Assembly: GCF_949628265.1 (NCBI RefSeq) | Contig: NC_088787.1 | Location: forward strand, 26,216,501-26,280,500 | DNA: 64,000 bases | From: Cloeon dipterum | Lineage: Eukaryota > Arthropoda > Insecta > Ephemeroptera > Baetidae | Reading direction: 5' to 3' | Program-made: the position numbers and the translations under genes | The notes under the pieces: model-generated | What the model was told of the DNA's origin: nothing | What the model saw: the letters and a program-made list of their open reading frames with translations, nothing else | The model's database searches: none | Shown: positions 1-26,965 of the stretch, one piece after another | Position numbering within the stretch: position 1 is the first letter of the stretch | How the letters are laid out: every line of letters starts with the position of its first letter

Positions 1-14925
<14,925 letters not shown>

Positions 14926-16876
14926 TTCCTCAACATTTCCGAGCTCTTCAGCTCAACGACGGCATGTCTGAAATCGTAGATTGGTTTTATGAAGTGATCT
15001 CAGCTGATGACAGAACTTTATCTAATCAACAAAATACGACGCGGAGCGAGCCAATTGAGCGAACGGCTGAGCGCTCAGGGTCGAAAGTAAAGTTTTGCTA
15101 AAGTGATAATATTTTAACGTCTGTGATATCATTTAATAAATATTCTAGAGCTTCATCAGCTATAGAGGGGAAAAAAGAAACAAAGTTGGAAAACGTTGTC
15201 GATACTCGGACACATTATGCAATCGTTGCAATGCAACAACAGGTCACCTATCTAGCTGGTTTAATTTTGCAATTTACGTTGACAGAATTATTAGATTGCA
15301 TGCGAGCTTGCAAGTTTAAATCAATACATACGGGAGCTGTCGCGAATGAAAATGCAAATGAGCTGTGTGTAGATGTCAATAATTATTGCAAATTTGCTCG
15401 AGCATCGGTGTGGAACACGGAATAAAGACACGACGGGGCGCGATGCCCGCTCCTTTAGAATCAACCAAAATTAACCCGCATTTTTTAGAGGAACGCAAAT
15501 CCGCAAAATTCATTTACCGGCAAGGTCAATCGCAAAAAGTCGAAGTTTTGCTCAGAGAGAATACTCTATGCGTTCTCAAGCACTAGCACGGTTTCACTTT
15601 CGTGATTGGTCACGAGAGGAATTACAAATTATTGGCACAAGCGGACTTGAACTTTGCGTCACGACTACGAGTCGACCCAAAGCCAAATCCGGTCGCAATT
15701 CGTCTCTAATTGAGGCAACGCCAATCAAGATTTTACCTGCATACTAATAGGACACGGGAAATCTCTGGAATCATAAGTAAAATTCACTGAAGTAGTCGGA
15801 CTGAGACGGACTCTTGAGTAGGGAGCAGCTGACACTATCAGTCGTACCATGGACAACAACTCGACCCGACTCGCTGACGGGAATAGTTGTGTGCATTTCA
15901 GACTCTCAAAATCGGAGGGGGGGGGGGTAACGAGATATTGACTGATACAAACTCGGAAAGCAAAGTACTTAACGATTTTATGATTGCTTTGATAAAACAA
16001 AGATACTTTTATTTTGGAAAAAGATAATAAAAAATTGGTTACAGTATTTATATGATTTTGGAATCACAAAAGAGGGAAAGAGAAAAAGAACTAGCTGTGG
16101 AGGAAAACTCCTTTCCGCACGCTCCACAATTCTCCTAAGAGGAATTGATGGGTGAGTGAAAACTGGCGAGGATTCGAGCTGCTTATTTTTGCCTTTCGTT
16201 CTCTTTCTACACTTTCATCTCTTCGAGTCTTCGCTATTCGCTCGCCTTTAGCTCGCCTCATTCGCTCGTCGCTCGTCATAGAGCGGAGGGTGTTCTGTGT
16301 GAAGTGAAGATCCGCCTTTTCGTTAAAAGGTGTGTAAGGCGAATAAGTTCATGTTATTTAGCCTGAAAACTGTTTATTAGATATTATGATAACCTACCTC
16401 GCCTCATGACCTATTTTAATGTTTGTTTGAAGTTTTCGTTTTACGTTCCCATTTTTCTGTCTTAAATACCCCGCTGCACCCTGCACCTAGTCACCTCTTT
16501 CGCGTGTTTTTATCATGATGTCATATGCGGCTTTTAGCGCTTGCAAATAATACAATCATTATCTACTAATATTTTGTAAACATATAAGACCTACGTGCGC
16601 TATACTTTACATCTTTTTAACTTTATCTCTTTTGCTCAGTTTTAGCTTAGTGCAGTTTTATATTTTTCCTTGTAACAAGAAAGGTACTTTGTAAATGTTA
16701 ACAAATATATTTAACTCGAATCTCAAATTTAATTTCCTCTTCGGCTGGGAAGTATTGAAAAAACTTTGTATTAGATAATATTTTCAATTTTTAATCTGTT
16801 TGAGTCATACAAATATTTTTAGATGATAAGAACTGAAAATTTTAACACGCCATAACATTTTCAGGCGGCTACAACG
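14926..16876. other. Head-to-head gap between Su(dx) and E-Syt
   Basis: This 1.95 kb region holds the 5' ends of two divergent genes. A splice acceptor just upstream of the Su(dx) ATG and another at 16861-16864 just upstream of the E-Syt ATG imply non-coding first exons for both within this gap. A G11 run lies at 15917-15927. Short open frames here have no family resemblance. I did not identify a TATA box I would defend. Confidence 0.55.
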
Positions 16877-19800
16877 ATGGCAGCTTTGAAGGAGACAGAG
16901 TTGGCCCAGCTAATTGAGCCAGCTGATGGTCTCTTGGATGAGGAGGAAGAAAAGCCTGTGGTGCCCGCTCCTGCCACAGCGACCGTGGCTGAGGAGTCCG
17001 CAGTATGGAGCATGGCTGTAAATTTTGTGAAGAAATTTGGTGTCTCAATGGCTGTATATTTCCTGGGTTACTTCCAACTGAGCGCCGCTTGGCTCATCTG
17101 CCCCATTGTGGTGCTGATCATTCGAGAGGAGAGCAAGAAGGAGACCAAGGCTAAACAGGAGATCTTCAAGAAGATTGCCATGACGGATGAAAGAGATGTT
17201 GTCATGGCCCGGGTCAAAGACCTGCCCTCTTGGGTAATTTCATACCAATAAAAGTCTCTAGAAAAATGTCGATTGCAAAATTTTACAGGTTTACTTCCCA
17301 GACGTTGAAAGAGCCGAGTGGATTAACAAGGTTTTAAAGATCACTCAAAAACAAATACAATGTTATTTATTTGAAACAATTTCCAGATTATCAATCTGTT
17401 GTGGCCCAATGTCAACAGCTACGTGCACGACTTGCTGAAGAATACCATTGAACCAGTTCTGAAGGAATCACTTTTGCCTTACAAATTAGGTGACTTCAAA
17501 TTTGAGAGAATTGTTCTTGGAAATATTGTAAGTGCTGAATGTGGAAAATTTTCTGAATTTAATAATCGCTATCGCAGCCACCAAGGATTGGAGGAATCAA
17601 GGTTTATGACCAAAATGTGTCCCGCACTGAGGTCATCATGGATATTGACTTGTTGTAAGATGATTTTTCGATCTAATGCAAATCAATTTATTTAGGTTAA
17701 ACAATTTAAATCCTTAATTTTACAGCTATGGTGGAGACTGTGATATCACATTTTCGGCTAAAGGCGTCAAAGGAGGCATTAAAGATTTCCAGGTAAGCGA
17801 AAAATAAATTATTTTTTCTGCTAACATTTATCTGATATTCTCTGCGCAGGTCAGTGGCCTAGTGAGGATAGTGATGAAGCCACTTCTGACACAAATTCCT
17901 CTGGTTGGCGGGCTGCAGGTGTTCTTTTTGAACAACCCTGAAATTGACTTCAACTTGGTCGGAATAGCTGATGTTCTGGACTTCCCGGGTCTCAGGTAAC
18001 GATATTCCAATCGCCAGTGTTTTTAATTTGAGTAACAATCATTTCTCGCCCCCCCCCCCAGGGACGTGCTTCAGCGCATTATTACTGAGCAAGTGGCAGC
18101 CATGATGGTTCTGCCCAACAAATACCCCATAGTTTTGAGTGAAGAAGTGCCTGCCCAGGTGCTAAAGACTCCTGAGCCAGAGGTACTCATTGTCATATTA
18201 CTGAAAGATAATAACATTTCATTTCAAAGGGTGTCTTGCGAATCCACCTGGTTGAGGCGAGGAACCTGATGAAGATGGACATCAGCGTGCTTGGAGAAGG
18301 AAAGTCTGATCCATACGCTGTCATCACCATTGGCTCCAAGACCTACAAGACCAAAATCATTGAGGGCTCTGTCAATCCGAAGTGGGACTACTGGTTTGAA
18401 GCGGAAGTTTCTTCGTACAAGGCGCAAGAGATTTTGATTCAGGTCTGGGACTGGGACAGAGGATTTCCTGGCTACCAAAATGATGACTACCTCGGAAAGT
18501 AATGACTATAGTTCAATCTCTGAGAGCGGCAAATTATAAAAAGTTGTTTTCTAGGGCCACTATTGATATTAATATGTTGGTGCACAATGGCCAGTCAGAC
18601 TTGGTGAGAACCAGTTCCAACTCTTTTATTTTAATGTCGTTTTGAGTTAAGTGACATTAATTTTCCTGGGCTTGCAGTGGATTCCTCTAGAAGAGGCAAA
18701 GCATGGAGACATCCACATGAGGTGTACCTGGTTTGGATTGAGCAATGATAGGGATGACTTGGCTGTTGTATGTTGCTTTACTGGCATATTATTTATTCTG
18801 TTTATTCTTATCTCAAGTTTCTCAATTTTTGCAGACCTTGACCGAGACGAAAATGCTTCACCTGAGCGGTATGTCTTCTGCTCTATTTATCCTTTACATT
18901 GATTGCGCCAAGCAGCTACCGGTGAGGAAAACAATTACTATATTTGTGGGTTGGAAAATTTATAACTTTGTTCTTAGTGTGTTAAAGAAAACAAGAAACC
19001 TGATCCATTTGTGACTGTGCAACTGGGATCAAGGATTGAACAGACAGCTGTCGTCATGAGAACCACTGACCCAGTCTGGGAGGTTGGCTACACCTATCTG
19101 GTGCAGAACCCTGACACTGACACCCTTACCCTGAAGGTATGCATTCCTTTCTTTCTAGGTAAAGCCTGGTAAATATGAAATTATCAGTTGCTTTTGACGA
19201 TACTTTGGGATCCTTTAATCAAAATAAAACCAAAATTACTATCTAATTTAGGTTAATTAGTTTTGTTTAATACTCTGGGCTGGCAGATCAAATTTCTCAC
19301 ACAGATGCTCACATCAGAGACAAGAATTGAAAATTTCTAAATAATATATTTTTAAGTTAGTTGCGAGTAAAGTATGTCGTAAACTCTCCATTTTAATGCA
19401 CTAAAGTTTTTTGCTCATATTTTAGATCACCAACAGTTGCTTATCTAAATATTTACTGATTTTTGCTTTTTACAGTAAGTAAATTTAAAAGTAATATACA
19501 CTATTGCATGTTTGATGAAAATAAAATTTAAATCTAATATCTAAGTTTTCGAAATTTATTGTTGACCATTTAGTAATTTGTGGTTTACTTCGAAGGCTAA
19601 AAATGTTCTACTATCATTTTAGGTAATGGATCAGAAAACAAACAGTGAACTCGGCACATTTTCTTACAACTTGTGTGGGCTGTATGAAAGGCGGATGATG
19701 CAAATCCGTCACCAGCCTGTCCGCCTAAAAGGTTCTGGATTGACCTCCAAGCTATTCTTGTCCATGCAGCTGAAAGTGAGTTTTAGCATGCAACACAACT

Positions 19801-20688
19801 GATTAAAAGATCCACACTTTATTCATTTTTGCAGATTATGAAAAAGTCGGATGTGGCTATGTCTGACAAATCTGGTGGCAGTTCGCCAGTGGAGATGAAA
19901 GTGCCGAAAAGGACCAAGTCAATTGAATCCAAGAGTTCTGACACCCTGAGTGTCGGTCGAGGTTCCGTTTCTGCGATCGAGCCGTTGATCGAAAGCACCG
20001 TTGCCTCTCTCGCCAACGCAGTCCCACCATCTGCTATTGAGCCAGAGTTGAGACGTAGAGGAACAATTAAAAGGTGAAACCCAGCTCTTGGTTACACTTG
20101 GTATTTTTGTTGCTAATACATCTTTCCCAGGACAAACCTCGGCTCCATCCAGCTGACCATTTCGTTTAGCAACCTGCGACAGCGTCTTGTTGTTGTTGTG
20201 CACAAAATCGAGTATGAATGGGCTGCTAAATTTTCCTGTTGGAGCTCAATCCGACTTTTTTGCAGGAATCTCCCGCAGGATGACCCAACAAACCCACCAG
20301 ATCCATATGTGAAACTGCATCTTCTACCTGATCGATCCAAGGAACACAAGAGGAAAACTGAGGTATGTGCTCTTCTAAAATTTCCCTTCAAATTATGACC
20401 TTTTCAATCCTTTCCCTTTCAAGACCATCAAGGACAATTGCAATCCAATCTACGAAGAAACTTTTGAGTACGTGATGTCAGAAGGCGAATTACATGGCCG
20501 AAAGTTGGAGATATCGGTTGTTTCTAACAAGAACTCCATGTTTTCTTCAAACCCGTTAATCGGACAGGTAAGTCTAATTTCACAAGTATGATAACTTGAT
20601 TAAATTTTCTTAATTCCAGGCTGTGATTACCCTGTCTGAGCTGAACCTTTCTGAGGGCGTAAAGGACTGGTACAATTTGACCGCCTAG
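16877..20688 (+). CDS. Esyt2: Extended synaptotagmin (ER-plasma membrane tether)
   Basis: Eighteen coding exons: 16877-17233, 17289-17330, 17387-17527, 17578-17654, 17726-17792, 17850-17995, 18062-18182, 18230-18498, 18555-18603, 18678-18767, 18835-18921, 18978-19136, 19623-19775, 19835-20073, 20131-20211, 20266-20362, 20424-20567 and 20620-20688. They encode 795 residues. An N-terminal hydrophobic hairpin (about 55-85) is followed by an SMP lipid-transfer domain (about 120-315), C2A (318-440), C2B (about 460-585), a Ser-rich linker and C2C (about 670-795). C2A keeps the calcium-binding aspartates (SDPYAV, WDWDRG, NDDYLG). E-Syts sit in the ER through the hairpin, bind plasma-membrane lipids through their C2 domains and move lipids with the SMP domain. 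The start follows a splice acceptor at 16864. Three C2 domains match the insect E-Syt and vertebrate E-Syt2/3 layout. Confidence 0.96.
18049..18059 (+). repeat. C11 homopolymer forming the polypyrimidine tract of E-Syt intron 6
   Basis: Eleven cytosines run directly into the AG acceptor (18060-18061) of exon 7. A homopolymer in this position is prone to length change and may affect splicing strength. Confidence 0.85.
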
Positions 20689-21384
20689 CACAGGCTTCTC
20701 ACTCTGCGCAAACTTCACCCCCTTCGACTGTCCATTTCAACGGACACTCTTTCCAAACTATTTGCAACTGTCAAGCAGCGTTGAGTGGGGAGGCGCAGAT
20801 CATTGAAATTAACTTGCACATTTTATTTTCAAACGCAATTCTAGATTACTCTGAAAGTGATAGGGCATGCTCTTTGTGTCTAATTCAAAGCTTCAATGGC
20901 TCGCTTATATTTAAAAACACATATGTATCAGGTTGTTGAAAGTCACATACTGAATGTTAAACTATGCTGCACAAACAAAAGAGACTAAAAATGTTGAGTT
21001 TTATATCAAAATGCTAGGATCTGAAAAATCGAGGCAGCTGCTGAAATTATTTGCTGTGGTTTGTAGTTAATGGAATGTTTTTAACTTTTCTACACCTTTT
21101 TGTGTTATTCTTTTTTTGTTAAGACTTACAAGCTGTGCAGAGAGGAAATATATTTTAAATTGTCTTTACTAACAATCGCAGCTAGACGGTATACTATTTT
21201 CAATTAATGTTTCTCAACGTACCCAAGGTACATAATCTGGAAAGTTGGCATTTAATATTTTATGGTGTTTTACCAAATTATTGATTATCTTTTTAGCTTT
21301 TCTTCAAGCTAAGGTACTACAAAAATATTACGATGAATCAATCGCTATGATCAAGTAGCTCGTATTTTTGTTCAATGTGTAACC

Positions 21385-21395
21385 AATAAAATAAA
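21385..21395 (+). terminator. Poly(A) signals of E-Syt
   Basis: Two AATAAA hexamers overlap at 21385-21390 and 21390-21395, about 700 bases after the E-Syt stop codon. The following GT/T-rich stretch suits a cleavage region. Confidence 0.6.
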
Positions 21396-21463
21396 ATGTC
21401 TGTTAAACTATTTGATTGGTTTTGTAATATCTTTTTAATGATTTAAATAAGTTCAATCACAAT

Positions 21464-21469
21464 TTTATT
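21464..21469 (-). terminator. Poly(A) signal of HHAT
   Basis: TTTATT on the plus strand gives AATAAA on the minus strand, about 110 bases past the HHAT stop. It lies some 70 bases from the E-Syt signals, so this convergent pair need not overlap. Confidence 0.5.
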
Positions 21470-21578
21470 AAAGATTTCTTGTAACCCTTTCTTCTAATTT
21501 CGCTCTCTTTCACCTGTTGAGAAATGAAACAGCAGCTGTATAAAATTACACCTAGCAACACTTTGGAGTAGGTTGAGC

Positions 21579-24106
21579 CTAAAACATGAAATCAGTTGAG
21601 ACACTAGTTTGAGCAACAAATGAAGATAAATACGCACTAGAAATGAATCTGGAGATGAATATGATGCCTGCTTCGTAATTGGCAAGGAAGAAGCCATTGG
21701 AGAGAGCTGCAAGTAGCAGAAGCGGAGTTGACAACAAAGCCCTCACTCGCTTCCGTGTCTGTGTTTCTCTTTCCTAAGCAAATATTTTACAAATCATCTT
21801 TCGGCAAAAATGAAAAAAAAAACTTACTTCGTCGAGCGTTACAAGAAAAGCACTAGCCATTCGTTCAAGGACAATCCCAAGCCAGTTCAGCGCTGACCAG
21901 ATGAAAATATAAAAGGCAGTGCCGTGCCACACGTAGACAAAGCCAAAACTGCATAGAGAGGCTAAGAGCCATGAACCACACCACTCCCTTAGTGGAGTGT
22001 TGATGTATCTAAGTGAAGAAAGACAAATTAGGATATTTATGGCTGTCCTGAAGATAAAATTGTTCTTTCCTTGGTCTTATTTCAACTAATATCAAGCTAA
22101 TCCTATTTTATAAAAAATGCTGTCTGTGATGTTGGTGTATTCCACAGGTTTATCAGGGACAGTAATTTGGTTTTCAGCTTAAATTTCAGGAGGATTGCTT
22201 TGAAACTTAAGCAAATTATTTGAGTATGTCCTAAGTATTTTTTTTAATGAGTGAAGCCTAAAATATATTAAATAATCTGTCTTGAATTAAAATTTTTAAA
22301 ATGAGAGTTTTGAAGAGGGAAACCAATTAAAAATGGATGAATTAACTGCCTGTTTAAAAATGTGTAAAGTCCAGGATCGAAAAGCCTCCACATGTCTGAG
22401 TAGAGGTGAATTCTGGCGATGCACTTGGGCGGCTCTTTGGTAGGAATTCCCTCTGCCCTGGCCAGGGTGCCCGCCAAGCCATAGATAACAGCGTACTTGA
22501 GCATGAAGAACTGACCCAGGCAGTAAACAATCGCGTACATGGTGCCAATTGGGACGTACTGCAGCTGCCACACCATTTGAGAAAGTGCCGCCGAGTAGAT
22601 CAGATGCAGCCACAGATCCAATACGAAGCCCCAAAATAAATACCTGCACATGCCAATTAGCAAAGGCATCAGCCTCATTTTTGTCAGTCCAGCAGGCCTA
22701 GGCGTATTTTCCTGTGAAAATATGAGCGTTAAATTATATTATTTCCGGCTTTAAACCAGTCAAATAATTTTTTTGAAATTATTCAAATAGGTTTATTTGG
22801 TTCCAAATTTTTTTGCATTATAATTTTTATATTTATAACTTAAAATTCCGATGCTTTAATTGTGCCTTATACTCGCAGACCTTTTCCCACAATTATTGTT
22901 TTTTCAGTATGGTAATGTCTCTGGTGATATTTTCTGACAGAAAGTAAAATAACAATTAAGCTTAAAATTTAAAAAAATATTTTAAACGATTTTACCTCTT
23001 GGAGATACTCGTCATACATGACAACAGGTCCAGAGAAAAGCAGAGGAAGGTAAAGGGCGTGAGCCAGGGCCTGGATCAGACTTGCCTTGGCCCTTTTCTC
23101 CTGCACATCTAAGCAGTAGCTCATGTTGCGCATGAGCACCCAAGACTGCACAAGACCCATCAGGTACGAGTTGGATTCGTCCAGCATCTGCAGTCGTAAC
23201 GCAGGTTAAGCAAAACAAAATATTTTATTTTCGCAAGGTTCACACCGGTTCATAGGTAACGGAATTGAGGTAGATCAGGGCTAGCAGGCAAGTTGCCCAG
23301 GAAAAGGCCCTTCTACTGGTGATCACAGTCAGAGCATGGAACAACGCTGTCTGCACCAACACCAGCAAACTCACGGGACCAATCACGTAGAGCAGAAAGG
23401 CGCAGCTACAGACTACACGCCAGATTTGCAGAAGCTGGAATATGAAACAACAAAAATATTCCCATCAATATTGAGATTTTTCTAGTTAACTTGTTAAAAG
23501 TTAAGTGTCAAAATTGATTGTTAAATGTATACACTTCTTGTACTTTTGCTGTGGTTTGGACAGTTATTTCCGCCAGATAAAGTGTACAAAATATAATTAT
23601 GATTTTTTTGCGTAATTAAAATAGTCAAATTTAATTTAGATTATTAATTACAATTCAGATTGACAAGATTTAAAATTTTGCGTACTTTATTTCTTTACAG
23701 AGTAGATTACTATATAATTTATTTTTGGAAAAGTGCAAAATCAATTTTGTTAAAAATTTGGCAAGGCAACGGTATATGCAATAACCAAACCTTCCAAGAG
23801 GGCAAGAAGGAGGCGACCATGAAGTTGGCAAGGCAAAAGGGCGCTGCCAAAAGAGCATTGGGCAGCCAAGTTTCCCATTCAAAATCAGCCCGGTCCCTTT
23901 GGCCAAATGCCGAGTTCTCAACTAAGAAGTCTGGAAAGTCAACATCTGCAAATAAAGTTGAAGAAAAGTTAACTTCAACTTCTCAGAAATACATTATATT
24001 ATATATTTGAGTGCGTACCATATTTAACTCTCCAAACGCTGTGCAAGCCATAACAAACAGCCGAAACCCAGAGGGTCCAGTGCCCAATGTTCTCAGCTTT
24101 CTCCAT
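21579..24106 (-). CDS. rasp: Hedgehog acyltransferase, MBOAT family (rasp/HHAT)
   Basis: Seven exons: 24106-24019, 23945-23791, 23434-23246, 23187-22996, 22711-22350, 22008-21828 and 21773-21579. They encode 453 residues, near the usual 490-500. The protein is rich in membrane segments. Family marks are DFEWETWLP near the N-terminus, LFSGPVVMYDEY, the block HLYSDMWRLFDPGLY, and the MBOAT catalytic histidine in VYVWHG (H357) followed by ALNWLGIVLE. This enzyme palmitoylates the N-terminal cysteine of Hedgehog-type ligands in the ER; that role is inferred from family. The fifth intron begins GC instead of GT. The exon join across it restores NRYI, matching family RYVYIP. Other MBOATs such as Porcupine fit less well. 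Confidence 0.92.
22348..22349 (-). other. GC splice donor, HHAT intron 5
   Basis: Exon 5 ends ACAG at 22350 and the intron starts GCAGTT on the minus strand. The acceptor AG is at 22010-22009. The join is in frame and conserved; no GT nearby keeps the frame and the conserved residues. Confidence 0.85.
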
Positions 24107-25126
24107 TGTCCTTCAAGCCCAATACAGCTGAGAGACCCTGTATCATCTCTTAAAAATAAAATTATTTTAGCATACATATCACTTAAGAATTATCAAAGTT
24201 TAGTTGCAACACAAATTAAGCTATTTGCCCTAAATTCCATTCATCATAAAAGAAGGGAAACTTTTGGATTTTTAATAATCTATTTTTAATAATTTATTTT
24301 GATTTGATTCTCACATCATAAAAATCTCAAACGTCAGCTATCATAGAGCTCAATACCGTAAATAAATAAACCGTAATACAAAAATTGAAGAGTATTGAAG
24401 TTTTTGCCGGCATGCTGACAGCTGACAATTATTTACTGACAATGCGCTTTACGATTTACGAATGTAGAGCTTGAATTAAAATTATTGGATGAACAATGTT
24501 AAACCACTAAAATAACGCTAACTTTAGAGGCTGTTGATTACCTGTCCTGTTGCTCCTGACTCCTCACACTCTAGTTTTCAGTTTGATTTTGAGGTTTAAG
24601 GAAAACTATGTCGAACAGGCAGTGACCGCCGCGCAGCGTGTGTTTTTGTTTATATCACCATCTGTTATCTGAAGACTTGCTGGGAATTTATGGGGGGAGG
24701 GGAAGAAATTAAAAAAACGTTCCAGGTCATAAAATGATTACATACACAGGAAAAAAGGAAACCCGAGAGATGATTGATTTCAAAAGTTGCCCCCTAAAAC
24801 AATTTAATTATTTTAATATTTTTAATCAAACTGCATCAAAAGTTTTGATTCACACAGGTTTATCGGAATAATGTTAAATGGACAAAAATAATTTGAAGCT
24901 AACGTAAAAACATTATTTTACATATTTATTATTTCACGCCAAAAAATCCGCTAATCGCTGTGGTTGCAGCGATTGCTTCCAACAATTAAAGGGTTGGATG
25001 TTAATTTTTGCAACAACAACAATTTGTAGAGCGATTTTTGGAACTCTCTTAATTTGCGTTTTATTGTGAGGAGTTACGGGCAATCGCTGCTTACACGTTT
25101 AAAAAATTTAGCTCAAGCGGAAGTAG

Positions 25127-25134
25127 TTCAATGG
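25127..25134. repeat. Left 8-bp target-site duplication (TTCAATGG)
   Basis: TTCAATGG lies directly outside the left terminal inverted repeat. The identical octamer lies directly outside the right one at 26893-26900. An exact 8-bp duplication is the signature of hAT-superfamily insertion. Confidence 0.85.
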
Positions 25135-25216
25135 CAGGCCCGGACTGGCGCCAGATTCTACCGGGGACTGTTCATTTTCGCGGCCCACCAAACCACCGCG
25201 GTCCGCGGCCCACTAA

Positions 25217-25231
25217 CCCCCCCCCCCCCCC
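25217..25231. repeat. C15 homopolymer
   Basis: Fifteen cytosines lie near the left end of the hAT-like element, at the change from its GC-rich subterminal region to AT-rich interior. Confidence 0.9.
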
Positions 25232-25256
25232 GAATTTTTATATTTTTTTTAAATTC

Positions 25257-25689
25257 ACTAGTTGCATAAATCCTATGTGTTTGAAGCCACCAACAGATGG
25301 CGCCACCGTATACTTTCGTAAAAAATTTAATTTTAAAGCATTTCCGCTGTGATTTCAGACTCAATCCTGCCACTATGCATTCCTCACTTAATATGCTTTC
25401 TTTTGACTTGCTGAAAACTAAAATCAGTTGAACCATTCACCGTAGAAACGTTGGAAAATATTTTATAATTAAAACAAAAAGTTTTTCACGTTTCTCCGAC
25501 GATTGGCTAAGGTTAAACCGATTTTGGTTTTCAGGACGTTAAAAGAAAGCATATTAAGTGAAGAATACACAATGCCAGGATTTAGTCTGAAATCGCAGAG
25601 GAAAATGCTTATAAATTAAATTAATTACGAAAGTATACGGTGCCGCCATCTGTTGGCGGCTTCGAACACTGAGGATTTAGACAACTGGT
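25257..25689. repeat. Long imperfect palindrome (foldback), arms of about 200 bp
   Basis: Bases 25257 to about 25465 are matched, in reverse complement, by about 25490 to 25689. Anchors include CAACAGATGGCG at 25291-25302 against its complement in 25661-25672, GTATACTTTCGTA against TACGAAAGTATAC, and AATATGCTTTCTTTT against AAAAGAAAGCATATT. The centre is an AT-rich loop of about 25 bases. Transcribed, it would form a long hairpin. It lies within the hAT-like element. Confidence 0.8.
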
Positions 25690-25726
25690 CAATTAAAGGC
25701 AGCTTCTTCTGAGGATAGCGAGCTGT

Positions 25727-25857
25727 TCATTTTTCAGTATTTCTACAGAAATATTGTCCTGCTCAGGACGTGACAGGAAGCTCATGAATTAGGGCTACAA
25801 ACTTCGCCAAAATTAGTTGAGCAGGATATTTCTGTAGAAATTCGGAAAATTAAACAG
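25727..25857. repeat. Short inverted repeat with arms of about 40 bp
   Basis: TATTTCTACAGAAATA with TCCTGCTCA on the left (about 25727-25767) is matched by TGAGCAGGATATTTCTGTAG on the right (about 25816-25857). The spacer is about 50 bases. It is separate from the longer palindrome just upstream. Confidence 0.7.
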
Positions 25858-26892
25858 CTATTAGATTTTAGCAACGCAACCTCACTCAAATATCAGATTT
25901 TTCCAAATTAAGGCCAGAATAGGTCGATTATTGATGTATTTAACGTCACTTCATTCATTTCATCTATACACTACGAACTAAAATACGTTTAATCTGTATA
26001 ATAAAAAACTCGGTTGAAATTAAAGGCAACTTTCTTGGTGAATAGCTATTAGGTGTGTTGCTCAAGATTCACTCTTGCCAGACGTTTATTCAGAGCAATA
26101 AATATTTTCCATCAAATTTATGTCAGATTAATCTAACCTACTTTACCTTTTGTTCACATAAGTAGGACATTAATTTTTTCTTCAATTTTTAAATATTCGG
26201 ATTCCAAATAAAAATAGAAATGTATACTAGAGCACTCACATCAGCCAGACTACCAAAATCTCGGCCAGCCGCGTTGGATTTAGCTCACCAGGCACGCCAG
26301 CCGCCGGTTAAAAATTCGAAAATGCAAAAAGAAGCTTCAGATACTTAATTTGGCCGTTCGTTGGCCTATTCTCATAAAAATTTAATAAAAATGCAGTCCA
26401 AATAATGCATTCAACAGTTTCCGCTAGTTTCAAACACGCAAAGTGAATTTTACACTCTTGAAGTGGGGGCCGCCGATTCCCAGTGTCTGATCAAGCTCCC
26501 AGTTTAATTTCTTTTCTAGTATGGAAAGACGGAAAAATGATGGCTTTGATGACATTGGTTTTCCTCAACAGAAATATGATAAATTGAATGGTGGGCCGCT
26601 GGGTATGCAACAAGCGTAACGAAAGTATAAACTTTATTTTTCGATTTTTTTTAATCTTTCCTTTATTTTTGGAATTATTTTAGCAAAACTAAAGAATTGA
26701 ATTGTTAGAACTTGTGTTGCCTCCAGCCCCAGTCCCACCACGGAAAAGCCACTAAAAATATGGGCCGCGACAGCCACAAACGCGGGCCACTTGACAGTCA
26801 AAACTTGGCATTATTGGGCGGTCCGGGCGGCCCACTTGGGCCACGGCCCACCGGGGTTTCGCCCGGTGCGCCCGATTACCAGTCCGGGCCTG

Positions 26893-26900
26893 TTCAATGG
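26893..26900. repeat. Right 8-bp target-site duplication (TTCAATGG)
   Basis: Exact copy of the octamer at 25127-25134, directly abutting the right end of the hAT-like element. Confidence 0.85.
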
Positions 26901-26959
26901 TGCCAAAAACGAATGGTTTAAAAAAATGACAGAACAATAAACATTACATCAAAATGTGT

Positions 26960-26965
26960 TTTATT
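26960..26965 (-). terminator. Possible poly(A) signal of sulfateless
   Basis: TTTATT on the plus strand gives AATAAA on the minus strand. It is the first canonical hexamer I find after the sulfateless stop at 28833. If used, the 3'UTR is about 1.9 kb and ends only about 60 bases from the hAT-like insertion. Confidence 0.35.

Larger units (their letters stand above)
20689..21578. other. Convergent 3' region between E-Syt and HHAT
   Basis: Bases 20689 to about 21400 are the probable E-Syt 3'UTR. Bases about 21450 to 21578 are the probable HHAT 3'UTR on the opposite strand. No coding exon is seen. Confidence 0.65.
25135..26892. mobile_element. Non-autonomous hAT-like DNA transposon
   Basis: The element is 1758 bp and is bounded by perfect 14-bp terminal inverted repeats: CAGGCCCGGACTGG at 25135-25148 and its complement at 26879-26892. 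Both ends continue into GC-rich subterminal sequence full of GGCCC-type words, unlike the AT-rich surroundings. An exact 8-bp target duplication flanks it. No frame resembles a transposase, so it would depend on an enzyme supplied elsewhere. Internal sequence includes a long foldback palindrome and a smaller inverted repeat, which could be part of the element or later insertions. Superfamily assignment rests on the 8-bp duplication and CAG...CTG ends. Confidence 0.85.

Noticed and set aside
22268-22349. In-frame continuation of HHAT exon 5 past residue NR
   Set aside because: It reads through to a stop and would lose the catalytic histidine. The GC-AG splice restores the conserved sequence, so this is intron.
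24107-25126. Possible additional gene between HHAT and the hAT-like element
   Set aside because: Only short AT-rich frames without domain features; best explained as HHAT upstream sequence.
25054-25436. Open frames crossing the left end of the hAT-like element
   Set aside because: They run through terminal repeat, a C15 run and palindrome sequence and do not resemble transposases.
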